From Oscillospiraceae bacterium (lineage in GTDB: Bacteria > Bacillota > Clostridia > Oscillospirales > Oscillospiraceae), in NCBI GenBank assembly GCA_021769865.1, contig JAETSB010000011.1, positions 1 to 56,644 on the forward strand: a DNA stretch of 56,644 bases, written 5' to 3'. Positions within the stretch are counted from its first letter, which is position 1. The number at the start of each line of letters is the position of its first letter. A program made the position numbers and the translations under genes. The notes under the pieces were generated by a model. That model searched no databases. It saw only the letters and a program-made list of their open reading frames with translations, and was not told where the DNA came from. Below are positions 25,717 to 35,372 of the stretch, piece after piece.

Positions 25717-27204
25717 TCAGACCTTCGCGGACTGCTTCTTGGTAGCGCGAAGGAAGATGAACAGCAGCGCGGCGGCAAAGACTATGCCCACGGGATACGC
25801 CAGCGCGGTGTTGTAGGCCACCAGCTTCCGGGCGCCGTCCACCACCTCGTGCTTGTTCAGCAGCTGGCCCAGGCACTCCTCGCCCAGGATGAAATAAGTA
25901 CAGGACACCGCGCTCATGAACGTGGCGGGGATGGCGGTGATCCAGTAGTTCTTCTTCTGCTGGAAGAGGTACATGCTGGCGGCCCAGAGGACGATCATGG
26001 CCAGGGTCTGGTTGGACCAGCTGAAATAGCGCCAGATCACGTTGTAGTCGATCTTGCCCAGGGCGTTGCCGATGCCCAGGATCGCGCCCACGGCCAGCAC
26101 GGGCACGCAGAGCTTCAGCCGGTTGGCGTAGGACTTCTGGTCGATCTTCAGCCAGTCCGCCAGCGTCAGGCGGGCGGAACGGAAGGCCGTGTCGCCGGAG
26201 GTGATGGGGCAGGCGATGACGCCCAGCATGGCCAGGACCATGCCGAAGGAGCCCATGGTCTTCTGGCAGATGTCATATACGGCGGTGGGACCGCCGGCGC
26301 CCATGCCCAGCAGCTCCGCGCCCTCATAGATGGAGCAGCCGGCGGCGGCCCAGATCAGGGCGATGATGCCCTCGGAGATCATGGCGCCGTAGAACACCAT
26401 GTGGCCCTGGCGCTCGGATTTCATGCAACGGGCCATGAGGGGGGACTGGGTGGCGTGGAAGCCGGAGATGGCGCCGCAGGCCACGGTGATGAACATAAAG
26501 CTCCAGATGGGGGTGCCGGAGGGGTGCATATTATAGAAGTGGTCCCACAGCTCCGGGATGACGTACTCGGAGTTGGTGATCACGCCGAAGGCCACACCCA
26601 CGGCCATGATAATCAGGCAGATGCCGAAAATCGGATAGATTTTGCCGATGACCTTGTCCACCGACACGAAGGTGGCGATGAAGTAGTAGACCAGAATCAG
26701 CACCAGCCAGAACATCTTGTTGGCCAGAATACCGCCGGCGTTCTGGCACAGCAGCTGGAGAAGGCCGGCGGGACCCACGGCGAACACCGTGCCCACCATG
26801 ATCAGCAGCACCACGCTGAACACGCGCATGACGTTCTTCATGCCGCCGCCCAGATAGATGCCGGTGATCTCGGAGACGGACGCGCCGTCATTCCGCTCGG
26901 ACAGCATGCCCGCAAAGTAGTCGTGGACGCCGCCGGCGAAGATGGTGCCGAAGGTGATCCACAAAAACACGCTGGGTCCCCACAGGGAGCCGGACAGCGC
27001 GCCGAAGATGGGGCCCAGGCCCGCGATGTTCAGCAGCTGAACCAGAAACAGCTTCCACTGAGGCATCACAACGTAGTCGATCCCGTCGTTGATGCGCACG
27101 GCGGGGGTCTCCCGGTCGTCCGGCCCGAAGGTGTTGTCGACCACTTTGCCGTAGACAAAGTAGCCGGCAATCAGCAGAGCCAGACAGATGAAAAAGGTAA
27201 TCAT
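25717..27204 (-). CDS. cstA: CstA-family carbon starvation/peptide-pyruvate transporter
   Basis: A 495-residue integral membrane protein with about 12 or more hydrophobic segments. It has the CstA signature near the N-terminus (DYVVMPQWKLFLVQLLNIAGLGPIFGA) and WGPSVFLWITFGTIFAGGVHDYFAGMLS. E. coli CstA (about 700 residues) and BtsT transport peptides or pyruvate by proton symport; the shorter length here is usual for clostridial members. The ATG follows GGGAGGAAACCTGT, and a good promoter lies about 80 bases upstream. It is monocistronic and ends at a hairpin. Confidence 0.93.
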   Translation of the reverse strand: MITFFICLALLIAGYFVYGKVVDNTFGPDDRETPAVRINDGIDYVVMPQWKLFLVQLLNIAGLGPIFGALSGSLWGPSVFLWITFGTIFAGGVHDYFAGMLSERNDGASVSEITGIYLGGGMKNVMRVFSVVLLIMVGTVFAVGPAGLLQLLCQNAGGILANKMFWLVLILVYYFIATFVSVDKVIGKIYPIFGICLIIMAVGVAFGVITNSEYVIPELWDHFYNMHPSGTPIWSFMFITVACGAISGFHATQSPLMARCMKSERQGHMVFYGAMISEGIIALIWAAAGCSIYEGAELLGMGAGGPTAVYDICQKTMGSFGMVLAMLGVIACPITSGDTAFRSARLTLADWLKIDQKSYANRLKLCVPVLAVGAILGIGNALGKIDYNVIWRYFSWSNQTLAMIVLWAASMYLFQQKKNYWITAIPATFMSAVSCTYFILGEECLGQLLNKHEVVDGARKLVAYNTALAYPVGIVFAAALLFIFLRATKKQSAKV

Positions 27205-27284
27205 ACAGGTTTCCTCCCTTACAGATTTGGTCCCCTACATTGTATGATGTCTTGTAATAGTAGAAGACCTCAATTGCAGAACCT

Positions 27285-27312
27285 ATTATAGTCCGCTTGC
27301 CGCGGATTGCAA
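27285..27312 (-). promoter_or_regulatory. promoter of cstA
   Basis: Minus strand TTGCAA (27307-27312), 16-base spacer and TATAAT (27285-27290). A perfect -10 with a moderate -35. The spacer contains the self-complementary stretch GCGGCAAGCGG, which may be an operator; no regulator is adjacent. Confidence 0.65.
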
Positions 27313-27374
27313 GGGGGAAGTGCGCAATTTTTTGTGAAATACCTACCAAAAAATTGGGCTGAATTTCTCTATTT

Positions 27375-27638
27375 TCACAAATTTCCTAAGACGGCCCTGG
27401 CTTTCTCCAGCTCGGCAACGGGAACCGCAAGGAGATACAGCTCCCGGTCGATCCGCCCGTTGGGGCCGAAATTCCGGATATCCAGCTTGCAGCCGCAGCC
27501 GCCCACCGGAGGCTCCACCTCGCAGTGCCACGCCTTGATCCCCCGGACTCCGGCGGCCTGGAGGGCGGCCTTCGCCGCCTTCCAGCCCTCCCGGTCCCGC
27601 TTGCAGAAAACCTCTTCCCGTTTTTCAAACAGCGCCAT
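27375..27638 (-). CDS. small conserved-looking protein (87 aa) after the VWA gene
   Basis: An 87-residue protein with the phrases EVFCKRDREGWKAAKAALQAAG and VGGCGCKLDIRNFGPNGRIDRELYLLAVP. It resembles small alpha/beta DUF-type proteins in which a C-x-C pair occurs in one loop, but I cannot name a family. It starts 32 bases after the VWA gene with GGGAGG upstream of ATG and ends before a region without a gene. Third gene of the moxR-VWA unit. Confidence 0.7.
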   Translation of the reverse strand: MALFEKREEVFCKRDREGWKAAKAALQAAGVRGIKAWHCEVEPPVGGCGCKLDIRNFGPNGRIDRELYLLAVPVAELEKARAVLGNL

Positions 27639-27670
27639 TTGCCATACCTCCCATAAGATTTTCGGAGCCG

Positions 27671-29410
27671 TCAGCCCTCCAGCTCCCGGATCTCGTTTTG
27701 GATCAGAGTGCCCGCCGCCCCGGCCAGCTGGTCCATGGAGCGGATGCGGGCCAGGCTCCTTCCATAAATCTTCTCCGCCGCCGGGACGTTGGCCGCAGGT
27801 CCCATGAAAACCGCCCCCACCCGAAGGCCCCGGCGTACCAGCGCCCGAACCTCCCGGGCGGCATCCGCCGCCGCCGGGGCGCCGTCGTAGTCATGGCCCA
27901 GGGGATACTCCCCGCCGGGCGGGATGCGGCGGCTGTCGCTGGGGCTGGCGTCGGTGAGGACCAGGAGGATTCGCCGCCGGTCCGGGGGCCCCTCCAGCAG
28001 CGTTCCCGCCGCCCGGAGAGCCAGCCCGTCCCGGTTCCACCCGGAGGCGAAGTAGCGGAACACCCCCCGGCTCTTGTCCGTAAAACCCTTGAGCACCCGG
28101 AGGACCGTATACCCCCGCAGGCTGCAAAAGCCGGACACCCGCACCGGGACGCCGCACCGCTCCAGGCTCTCCGCCAGGATGTAGCCCTGAGCGGCCACGG
28201 CTTCCTGGCAGTGGAGCCGGGAGGCGGAGGCGTCCAGCAGCAGATCCACGGCAAAGCCCGGCCGGTTGGACGGCTCCTCTCGCAAAAAGACCCGCTCATC
28301 TCCCAGGACCGCCGCCCGCCAGACCCGGGAGGGGTCCAGCCAGCCCCGGCGGGCGGTCTCCGTCTCCGTCCGGGAATGGACCTGGAGGCAGTTTTGAATC
28401 CGCTCCGTCAGCCGGGAAATGGCGTTTTGATACAAAGCCGCGTCCGCCGAAAAGGCCGCGCGGTTCCGCTCCGCCTGGAGCAGGGCCTGCTCCGCCATGC
28501 GGCGGGCCTCCGGGTTGTTCGCCCGCTCCGGGTTCGGAAGCCCGGCGGTGTACCACAGACGGCAGCCTAGATGGATTCCGGTGCAGAGGGCCTGTTCGGC
28601 CAGCCCCAGCTCCCGGGCGGAGAGCAGCGGAGGTCCGAAGCAGCTCTCAATGTACTGCCGGTCGGCGTCCCCGGCCTCTTTCAGCCGGAGGACCGCCCGC
28701 CGGGGGGCCGCCGCCGGGGTCCCGCCCTCTCCCGCTCCGGCGGCGCGGCCCAGGTCCACCACGTCCGTGTGGACGATTTCCGTGGGCATCAGGCGGGTCA
28801 TCATTCCCGCCAGCCGCCCGGTGAGCCGCAGGCGCAGGGCGGAGGGGGCCCTGGCTTTCCCGTTGAACAGGCGGAACCGAGAAAAGACCTCCGGGATTGC
28901 CGGGAACAGGGCGGCGCCGTCCAAACCGGCCATATCCAGCGCGGCGGACAGGCGCTTTTCGTAGGGCGTCATCACCGGGGGCCGCCCTCCCAGCACGGCC
29001 CGCCAGCGGGCGGCCTGCATGGTGTAGCTGAGCTGGTTTTTCGCCATCCACTCCTGACGGGAGAGAGACTGCTCCTGATCGAAAAAGGTCTCCGCGTGGG
29101 CCCGGCGCAGTTCCGCCAGCAGGGGACGGCCGGGCAGCTCCCGGGCAAAGGCGGCGCTCTCCAGGGCCAGCCAGGCCAGGTCGTCCAGCAGGGCCTGGCG
29201 GCGGTCCCCCGCCCAGGATTGAAACAGACGCTCCGGCTCCGCCTCGCCGTACCACTTGCGGACGCAGCCGACGATGGTGTTTAAGTAGAGATCGGGCCGG
29301 CCCCCCGGGTCCAGGGAGAGAAACAGGGGCTGGAAGCCGTAAGCTCCGGCGGCGTTCCAGACCTGGTTGAGGGCCCGCCGCTGCTGAGCACTGTAATGGG
29401 CAGAGCTCAT
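27671..29410 (-). CDS. VWA-domain protein (NorD/CobT-like partner of MoxR)
   Basis: A 579-residue cytoplasmic protein. A helical N-terminal part (about 1-360) is followed by a C-terminal von Willebrand factor A domain with the MIDAS motif DASAS at about residue 386 and the later MIDAS residues (TDKSRG, LTDASPSD). The start codon overlaps the MoxR stop (ATGA). MoxR-VWA pairs act as chaperone-like remodelers for metallo-enzymes or cell envelope complexes; NorD- and CobT-like VWA proteins are the closest relatives by architecture. The client here is not known. Confidence 0.85.
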   Translation of the reverse strand: MSSAHYSAQQRRALNQVWNAAGAYGFQPLFLSLDPGGRPDLYLNTIVGCVRKWYGEAEPERLFQSWAGDRRQALLDDLAWLALESAAFARELPGRPLLAELRRAHAETFFDQEQSLSRQEWMAKNQLSYTMQAARWRAVLGGRPPVMTPYEKRLSAALDMAGLDGAALFPAIPEVFSRFRLFNGKARAPSALRLRLTGRLAGMMTRLMPTEIVHTDVVDLGRAAGAGEGGTPAAAPRRAVLRLKEAGDADRQYIESCFGPPLLSARELGLAEQALCTGIHLGCRLWYTAGLPNPERANNPEARRMAEQALLQAERNRAAFSADAALYQNAISRLTERIQNCLQVHSRTETETARRGWLDPSRVWRAAVLGDERVFLREEPSNRPGFAVDLLLDASASRLHCQEAVAAQGYILAESLERCGVPVRVSGFCSLRGYTVLRVLKGFTDKSRGVFRYFASGWNRDGLALRAAGTLLEGPPDRRRILLVLTDASPSDSRRIPPGGEYPLGHDYDGAPAAADAAREVRALVRRGLRVGAVFMGPAANVPAAEKIYGRSLARIRSMDQLAGAAGTLIQNEIRELEG

Positions 29411-30321
29411 AGATCAAAGAGCTGGTCCCGGGTGAGCTTGGGAGAGATCCGCGCCGCCATCACGTCTCGGATCAGGCCCTGCTCATAGCTGTCGAAGGTC
29501 TTGCAGGTGACGCCCATGTCCAGCGCCGCCCCAACGGGGACCCCGGCCTCCATCAGCTCCAGCGCGTCCAGAAGGCCCCGGAGGTCCAGGGCCTTGGTGG
29601 AGATCTCGCTGGCCTCGCACTTGGCCTGAAGCTCGAAGAAGAGCTGGCAGAGCTGCTGCCGGGGCTTTTTCCGCAGGGCGGGAAAGTGACGGGAGAGAAG
29701 CCGGTCCAGATTTTCCGGGCTGATGGCGGGCATTTGCAGCACCACGAACCGGGAGGCCAGGGCCTCGTTCAGCTCCCGGGTCCCGGCGTAGCCATAGTTC
29801 ATGGTGGCGATGAAGCGGGCGCTGTCCGCCATGGGAAGGCGGTCATACCCGGGCACGTCCAGGCAGCGGCGGAAGTCCAGGGTAGAGTGGAGCACCGCCA
29901 GGGCCTCGTTCCGGGCCATGTTGATCTCATCCAGGATGCCGAAGCCCCCCAGCTTCGCGCACTGATAGATGGGACCGGGCCGGAAGACCACCCGTCCGTC
30001 CGCAAAGGTGTCCATGCCGATGAGGGCGGCGGCATCCACGCTGACGTGGAAGGACACGTTCCAGGCGGGACGGCCGAAGACCATTGCCAGGTTCTCCGAG
30101 AGAACGTTTTTCCCGGTGGCCTTGCCGCCGGTGAGCAGCAGATTCTTGCCGCACAGCAGCGCGGCGGCGGCGTTCTCCCATATTTCTTTACCGTAGTAGT
30201 GGAACTTCGGCGCAGGAACCCGGCCTTGGAGCCCTTCCGCCAGTGGATAACGCTCCCGGAATTTCTGAATATCCCTCAGCAGCGCGGGGCTGATCCCTTC
30301 CTGCTCTAAAAACGCGAACAT
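29407..30321 (-). CDS. MoxR-like AAA ATPase
   Basis: A 304-residue AAA+ ATPase of the MoxR/NorQ group. Walker A is GGKATGKN (about residues 66-73, with Asn in place of the last Thr/Ser), Walker B is GGFGILDEINMA (about 125-136), sensor 1 is FIATMNYGYAGTRELNEAL, and the arginine finger is likely in ALASRFVVL. I start at ATG 30321 with AAAGGGG about 9 bases upstream; GTG 30330 is an alternative. Coupled to the VWA gene by a 4-base overlap. Asn in the P-loop is uncommon but occurs in this branch. Confidence 0.85.
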   Translation of the reverse strand: MFAFLEQEGISPALLRDIQKFRERYPLAEGLQGRVPAPKFHYYGKEIWENAAAALLCGKNLLLTGGKATGKNVLSENLAMVFGRPAWNVSFHVSVDAAALIGMDTFADGRVVFRPGPIYQCAKLGGFGILDEINMARNEALAVLHSTLDFRRCLDVPGYDRLPMADSARFIATMNYGYAGTRELNEALASRFVVLQMPAISPENLDRLLSRHFPALRKKPRQQLCQLFFELQAKCEASEISTKALDLRGLLDALELMEAGVPVGAALDMGVTCKTFDSYEQGLIRDVMAARISPKLTRDQLFDL

Positions 30322-30476
30322 TGCGTTCACCCCTTTATCCCAGCCAATGATTGGTCCGGTATGTTCGAAACAACTACAGTCCCAGGCGGGGCGCAGGGAA
30401 CCGCCCGCCTGGGCGGCGGCGATGATTGCCTTTGTCTCCCCTGGTCATCAAAGCACACCATCGGCCTCCGCATCTC

Positions 30477-31688
30477 TCAGGAGGAGGAGCCGAAGGGCGT
30501 GGGCATCGCCGAACACGGCCGCCTCTTGGGCGGAATCTTCACCCGCAGGCCCTCCAGGCGGTTCAGGGCATCCAGCAGGGTCTCGTCCCGCTTGGCGAAG
30601 TGAAAGCGGATCAAATGGTTCACCGGCTCCCGGAAGAAGCTGGAGCCGGGGACAGCCCCCACGCCCACCTTTTCAGCCAGGTCCTCGCAGAAGCGCAGAT
30701 CACTGTCATAGCCGAACTCGGAGATGTCCAGCAGCACGTAATAGGCTCCCTCCGGTGTGTTGTGGACGATGTGCAGGCGGTCCAGGCCCCCCAGGAACAG
30801 CTCCCGCTTATGGGTATATTCTGCCAGCAAGCCGTCGTAATACTCCCGGCCAAATCTCAGGCCGGGGATCACCGCCTCCTGGAGCGGGGCCGCCGCGCCC
30901 ACGGTGAGGAAATCGTGGACCTTCTTGATCCGCTCCGTGATCTCCGGCGGGGCGATGGTGTAGCCCAGCCGCCAGCCGGTGATGGAGTAGGTCTTGGACA
31001 GGGACGAGCAGGAGATGGTCCGCTTCCACATATCGGGGAGGGTGGCGAAATAGGTGTGCTGGTGAGGCGCGTAGACGATGTGCTCATAGACCTCGTCAGT
31101 AATGACGTAGGCGTCGTATTTCTCCGCCAGGCCGGCGATGAGCTCCAGCTCCTCCCGGGTGAAGACTCGGCCGCAGGGGTTGGAGGGATTGCAGAGGATC
31201 AGCGCCTTGGGCCGCTGGCGGAAGGCGTCCTCCAGCGCCTCCGGGTCAAAACGGAAGTCCGGCGGCGCCAGGGGCACGTAGATGGGCTCCGCCCCGGAGA
31301 GGATGACGTCCGCGCCGTAGTTCTCGTAAAAGGGGGAGAAGATGACCACCTTGTCCCCCGGGTTCGCCACGGTCATCATGGCGGCCATCATGGCCTCCGT
31401 GCTGCCGCAGGTGACGGTGATCTCCCCGTTGGGGTCCACGGGGCGGCCCATGTACCGGGACTGCTTCTCCGCCAGGGCCTCCCGGAAGTTCTGGGCGCCC
31501 CAGGTGATGGAGTACTGGTGGAAGTCCTCCCGGGAAACCTCCGCCAGCCGGTCCAGAATGGCCCGAGGCGGGTCGAAATCCGGGAAGCCCTGAGAGAGAT
31601 TGATCGCGCCGTATTGGTTGGAAATGCGGGTCATGCGGCGGATCACCGAGTCCGTAAAGGTATCGGTGCGCTCAGACAGTCTCTGCAT
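30477..31688 (-). CDS. class I/II PLP aminotransferase
   Basis: A 403-residue fold-type I aminotransferase resembling aspartate/kynurenine aminotransferases: INLSQGFPDFDPP near residue 30, NPSNPCGRVFTREEL near 167, TDEVYEHIVY near 197, and the PLP lysine (Lys 232) in SSLSKTYSITGWRLGY. The start at 31688 follows TTGGAGG; the open frame to 31820 overlaps the end of the Roco gene and is not coding-like. The C-terminus has an extra proline/serine tail of about 15 residues. Substrate cannot be inferred. It sits at the edge of the AT-rich island and is GC-rich like the host. Confidence 0.9.
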   Translation of the reverse strand: MQRLSERTDTFTDSVIRRMTRISNQYGAINLSQGFPDFDPPRAILDRLAEVSREDFHQYSITWGAQNFREALAEKQSRYMGRPVDPNGEITVTCGSTEAMMAAMMTVANPGDKVVIFSPFYENYGADVILSGAEPIYVPLAPPDFRFDPEALEDAFRQRPKALILCNPSNPCGRVFTREELELIAGLAEKYDAYVITDEVYEHIVYAPHQHTYFATLPDMWKRTISCSSLSKTYSITGWRLGYTIAPPEITERIKKVHDFLTVGAAAPLQEAVIPGLRFGREYYDGLLAEYTHKRELFLGGLDRLHIVHNTPEGAYYVLLDISEFGYDSDLRFCEDLAEKVGVGAVPGSSFFREPVNHLIRFHFAKRDETLLDALNRLEGLRVKIPPKRRPCSAMPTPFGSSS

Positions 31689-31774
31689 GGTTTTGTCCTC
31701 CAATGTAGGATTTTGGTCGTCCAGGAGGCGCGGGGGGTCCAGGGCGCCCCGGACCTTCCAGAAGCCCGCCGTTC

Positions 31775-34525
31775 TTATTTCTTCAAAAATATTTTGGGAA
31801 CCACAGGCAGCCCGCACCACTCCGCGATGCTGTTGTACTTCTCCCCGATTTCCTGCGCGATTCCGACGCCATACTTGAGTCCTTTTATCACCTTGCCCAG
31901 TTCCGATTCCTCATTCTGTATTTCCAGCAAAAACCGCTTGACCTTATTGAGAGCGCCCGACTTGACAATCTCCTCCTTTGTCGCCGCCTCATTCAGCCGC
32001 TCCACGCTCGTTTCCAGCTTGCCCAGCTCTTGGCTCAGCTCAGGACTCCCGCAGACTGCTTCCGCCTCGTCTTTCAAGTCGTTAATATTCCCCTGCAGTT
32101 CATGAATGCTCTGCCGTATTTCAATGGTTATCGAATTTTGGACAGAGACCTCGCTGCTGTTCTCACTGTGGTTGGTATTGCTGTTTTGAACTGAGATCTG
32201 CGGATTGACTTGTATATTCATTTCGTGCTCCCTCCTCGTTTTATAGCGTTTCCTCGGATCCTCCACGCCGTTCAATAACTTGCAGACATCTACCAGCTTC
32301 AGAGACGATTGGCACCGCTCGAACTCCAATCCTTTCTTTTCCAGCCTCAGCAGATACCGGAAATCGTGCAGATACGGGCACTGCTCCGTGCAATTGCATC
32401 TCACGTATTCCTTAAATTTTATTTTGGGAATGCTTTTGTGAATTTCCTCAAAGTAGTTCCGTATGATGGTCAGCAGATCCCGGTTATTCCTGCTGTCCGC
32501 CCCCGTCACCTTTATCTCGATTCTCCGCTCCGCAATGCTGTCGAAAAGCTTCACAAACCCTATGGAATCCTCATACCGCAAATAGGCGCCCTTTTTCCAG
32601 CACGCCTTCTTCCCGTCTTTTTCAACCAGATATTCGTTCGCCTTGACGATAAACCTTGTCATGATGCCGGCGGGCAGGAACTCATAATTATACTGAAAAT
32701 TCAGGGTCTGCTTCCGGCTCAGATCCAAGTCCATCTGAACCTCCGCGTTGTCAAGAAGCTCCGCGATCAGATATTCTCCCTGCTTGTTCACCTCAAAGGA
32801 GAGCTGAAAGTTCTCCATCAGGCGGAGAATAATCGGATATGTCTCCTCAGGATATTCATCGGCGTCCTTCCAAATCTTTGCCAGATCGCTGTAATACAAA
32901 ATTCCGTTGCGGCCTTTCAACACCGTGTCCTGCGCGTCCAAAACCTTGTAGACCGCCTTTGTTCCCCATTCCGGCCTGAGAATTACCATGTTCTTCAAAT
33001 ACATATCGTTTTGAAAGTTGATAATAATGCCCAGGTCATGCAGATATTTGCTCAGGCTCAGCGCTTCTCCCGACAGGATATGAAATTTCAGGCAGATCTT
33101 CTGATACTTTTTATAGAGGATGATATTCGTATTTTTGGCCAGCTCCTCCAGTTCCATTCTCACACTCAACCAGCTTGACAGCCAGACCATTCCCATCAGC
33201 GGCAGCTTTTGGGTTTCCTCTTCAATCACATTCCGCAGATTTTCAATTCCGATGTTCTTTTTGCAGCTCACTCTGAAGGAATCTATGACCTGAGGGAACC
33301 GTTCTTTAATGTTTTTCAGGTCCAGCTGTTTGACGCTGTTCCGGCTGTCGCATTTATTGACCGCGATAATGATCGGACTCTTGTACGCGAAAGACTCAAT
33401 CGTGTGCAGCCAGTAATCAATCCTCCCATATTCCTCTTCCTGCCGCGCATCCCATACAAAAATGTAGAGAGATCGGTTTGTCAAAAAGAATTGGTGCGTA
33501 GCGTGATAAATCTCCTGGCCTCCAAAATCCCACGCGTTGAGCTTGTACTTTTTTCCATCTACCTCAAATTCCCAAGGCTCAATGGCGATTCCCTCTGTGG
33601 AACCGCTTTCATCGTATTTGTCGTTTTTCAGGCGGTTCAGCAGGCAGGTCTTTCCTACGCCTCCCTGCCCCACAATAATCATTTTTGATTCATTCACTTC
33701 CACCTTCTGCCCGTCATTCTGATACCTCACTATGTAATCCAGGACTTCTACCGGAGATTGATGAATGATTTCCGGGGGAATGATCCGCTCAAAAATAGAC
33801 TTTGTCAGGTACAGGCTTTTCATCTTCTTCAGCTTCTGGCAGGATGAGGGCAGGCGGGCCACCTTTGTTCCCCATATGCACAGGATTTCCAAGTCCTGCA
33901 AATCTCCGATATCTTCCGGCAATTCCGAGATCTTCGCCTGGGGCAGATACAAATATTTCAATCGGGTGAGCTTGCAGATTTCCTCCGGCAGCACCTGGAA
34001 GTCACGGTCAATTGCCAAGGATTCCAAATTTTCCAGCTTCAGCAGCGCCTGCGGAAATTCTTCAAAAGAATTGTGATTCAGATTGATCTTTTTTAAGCTC
34101 GTCAGCCCGCCAAATTCCTCCGGTAAAGCAACCATATTGCACTCATAGGCGCAAAAGACCTCCAGCTGCTTCAGTTCCCCAATCTCCGGAGGCAGGAAAA
34201 TCGGGCCTTTGTCTTCCTTATTGACATGAAGCTGCTTTAAATTCTTCAGTCCTCCGATTTCCTTCGGCAGAGTTTCAAAGCATCTAATCGATAAACCCAA
34301 TTTTTCCCATGCTTCCTGCCCGGCCTCCTCAATAACATCTCTGCATGCTTCCTCACTTGCAACATAGATCCATTCAACTTCATCCCCCGGTTCTTCAGGG
34401 TAGCCATCCTCTATAATGTGTAAAAGCTCGTTTTCCTGATATTCCAATTCATTCGCTATGTCCTCCTCTTCCTCAAGTTTCTTCCCCAGCATCTCAAAGA
34501 CGTCCCCATTCGGCCAATTTTTCAT
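31775..34525 (-). CDS. Roco family protein: LRR-Roc GTPase-COR with unusual C-terminal tail
   Basis: A 916-residue protein. Residues 1-80 are charged and helical; about 84-260 form leucine-rich repeats (LPKEIGGLKNL, LPPEIGELKQL and so on). The Roc GTPase follows with Walker A GQGGVGKT (286-293), WDFGGQE (332-338) and NKCD (390-393). A COR dimerisation region follows (about 440-760) with the bacterial COR-B cysteine cluster RCNCTEQCPYLHDF (709-722). The tail (770-916) begins with an Asn/Ser-rich stretch (NPQISVQNSNTNHSENSS), a coiled coil, and ends GLPVVPKIFLKK. The ATG follows GAGAGGAG. Base composition is distinctly lower in GC. No TIR, kinase or protease effector domain is visible. A role in defence or signalling is inference. 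Confidence 0.88.
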   Translation of the reverse strand: MKNWPNGDVFEMLGKKLEEEEDIANELEYQENELLHIIEDGYPEEPGDEVEWIYVASEEACRDVIEEAGQEAWEKLGLSIRCFETLPKEIGGLKNLKQLHVNKEDKGPIFLPPEIGELKQLEVFCAYECNMVALPEEFGGLTSLKKINLNHNSFEEFPQALLKLENLESLAIDRDFQVLPEEICKLTRLKYLYLPQAKISELPEDIGDLQDLEILCIWGTKVARLPSSCQKLKKMKSLYLTKSIFERIIPPEIIHQSPVEVLDYIVRYQNDGQKVEVNESKMIIVGQGGVGKTCLLNRLKNDKYDESGSTEGIAIEPWEFEVDGKKYKLNAWDFGGQEIYHATHQFFLTNRSLYIFVWDARQEEEYGRIDYWLHTIESFAYKSPIIIAVNKCDSRNSVKQLDLKNIKERFPQVIDSFRVSCKKNIGIENLRNVIEEETQKLPLMGMVWLSSWLSVRMELEELAKNTNIILYKKYQKICLKFHILSGEALSLSKYLHDLGIIINFQNDMYLKNMVILRPEWGTKAVYKVLDAQDTVLKGRNGILYYSDLAKIWKDADEYPEETYPIILRLMENFQLSFEVNKQGEYLIAELLDNAEVQMDLDLSRKQTLNFQYNYEFLPAGIMTRFIVKANEYLVEKDGKKACWKKGAYLRYEDSIGFVKLFDSIAERRIEIKVTGADSRNNRDLLTIIRNYFEEIHKSIPKIKFKEYVRCNCTEQCPYLHDFRYLLRLEKKGLEFERCQSSLKLVDVCKLLNGVEDPRKRYKTRREHEMNIQVNPQISVQNSNTNHSENSSEVSVQNSITIEIRQSIHELQGNINDLKDEAEAVCGSPELSQELGKLETSVERLNEAATKEEIVKSGALNKVKRFLLEIQNEESELGKVIKGLKYGVGIAQEIGEKYNSIAEWCGLPVVPKIFLKK

Positions 34526-34797
34526 TTTCTTGCTCCTCTCTCTATTTTTCACATTCCGCCAGAACCGATCGGCGCGCGGGCGGCTGCCCTTCACTTCCGG
34601 CGAGCTTCCGCGCGTCTTCATACCTTCATAGCCAGTATAGCATGCTTCAAAACGCAAGTCGAGAATGAAGTTCCGCAAAGATCCTGTGGAGGTATAAAAA
34701 ATTATGGGAGCACGCGTCAGGTTTAGGCGTATAGGGTTTAACTTGAATATTGGCGTTGCGGAATGCTCCCGAAAGCCTCTGAAACCGCTCCTCCAGC

Positions 34798-35220
34798 TTA
34801 TAGTTCTCGTCGTCCTTGATTACGGAAATCTCGGTGGAGATCTCCAGCGCCCGCGTCCGGTGAACCTTCATCAAATCGCCGACAATTTCCCAGAGCTGGC
34901 TCCAGTCCGTTGAAGATTCCTTTTGGAAATTTGTTTGGCCGCAGGCAGAAAAAACTTTGGTGCCGCTGGAAATTGCCGACCTTGCTCTTGACGGTATGAA
35001 CAATATACACCGTCAGGGCCGGGCCCGGCAAGCCCATCAGCGTGTGGACTTTTCTGCAGAGGCTTTCCACGGCATCCTGTACGATGTCCTCGCAGTCCTC
35101 CCGGTTGGGGACGGAGCGAAGAGCCGTCGCGTACATCAGCCGGGAGTATTGCTTGTACAGGTCCTTCATAAAGGTCCTGCCGTCCGTGTCTCCAGGGGGG
35201 GGGGCCGTAAATACGATCAC
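34798..35220 (-). pseudogene. sigma-70-like factor, region 2 only
   Basis: A GTG start at 35220 follows AAGGAGGGATCAACA. After a poly-proline stretch the sequence reads like sigma region 2 of small clostridial sigma factors: FMKDLYKQYSRLMYATAL, NREDCEDIVQDAVESLCRKV and YIVHTVKSKVGNF. From about 34935 onward this frame no longer resembles a sigma factor, and region 4 is missing. An adjacent frame (34647-35003) has a coding-like helical stretch (ALEISTEISVIKDDENYKLEERF), which may be the remains of another gene. I infer a decayed or frame-shifted gene. Confidence 0.6.
35195..35204 (-). repeat. ten-base homopolymer at the 5' end of the sigma fragment
   Basis: A run of ten G on the plus strand (C on the coding strand) lies 17-26 bases after the GTG start. 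At ten bases the downstream sigma region 2 is in frame; a change of one base would put it out of frame. Confidence 0.85.
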
Positions 35221-35372
35221 TGTTGATCCCTCCTTATTTTCCCGTATATATTAAGAGACACGGAAATCCGGAAATGCAACCAAAAAGTTTGCCGTTTCTC
35301 CAATAAAAAAATGAAGGCGGAGCGGTACTGCGCCGGGGAGGCCGGCGCGGCGGAGAAAATATGGGAAATGTT

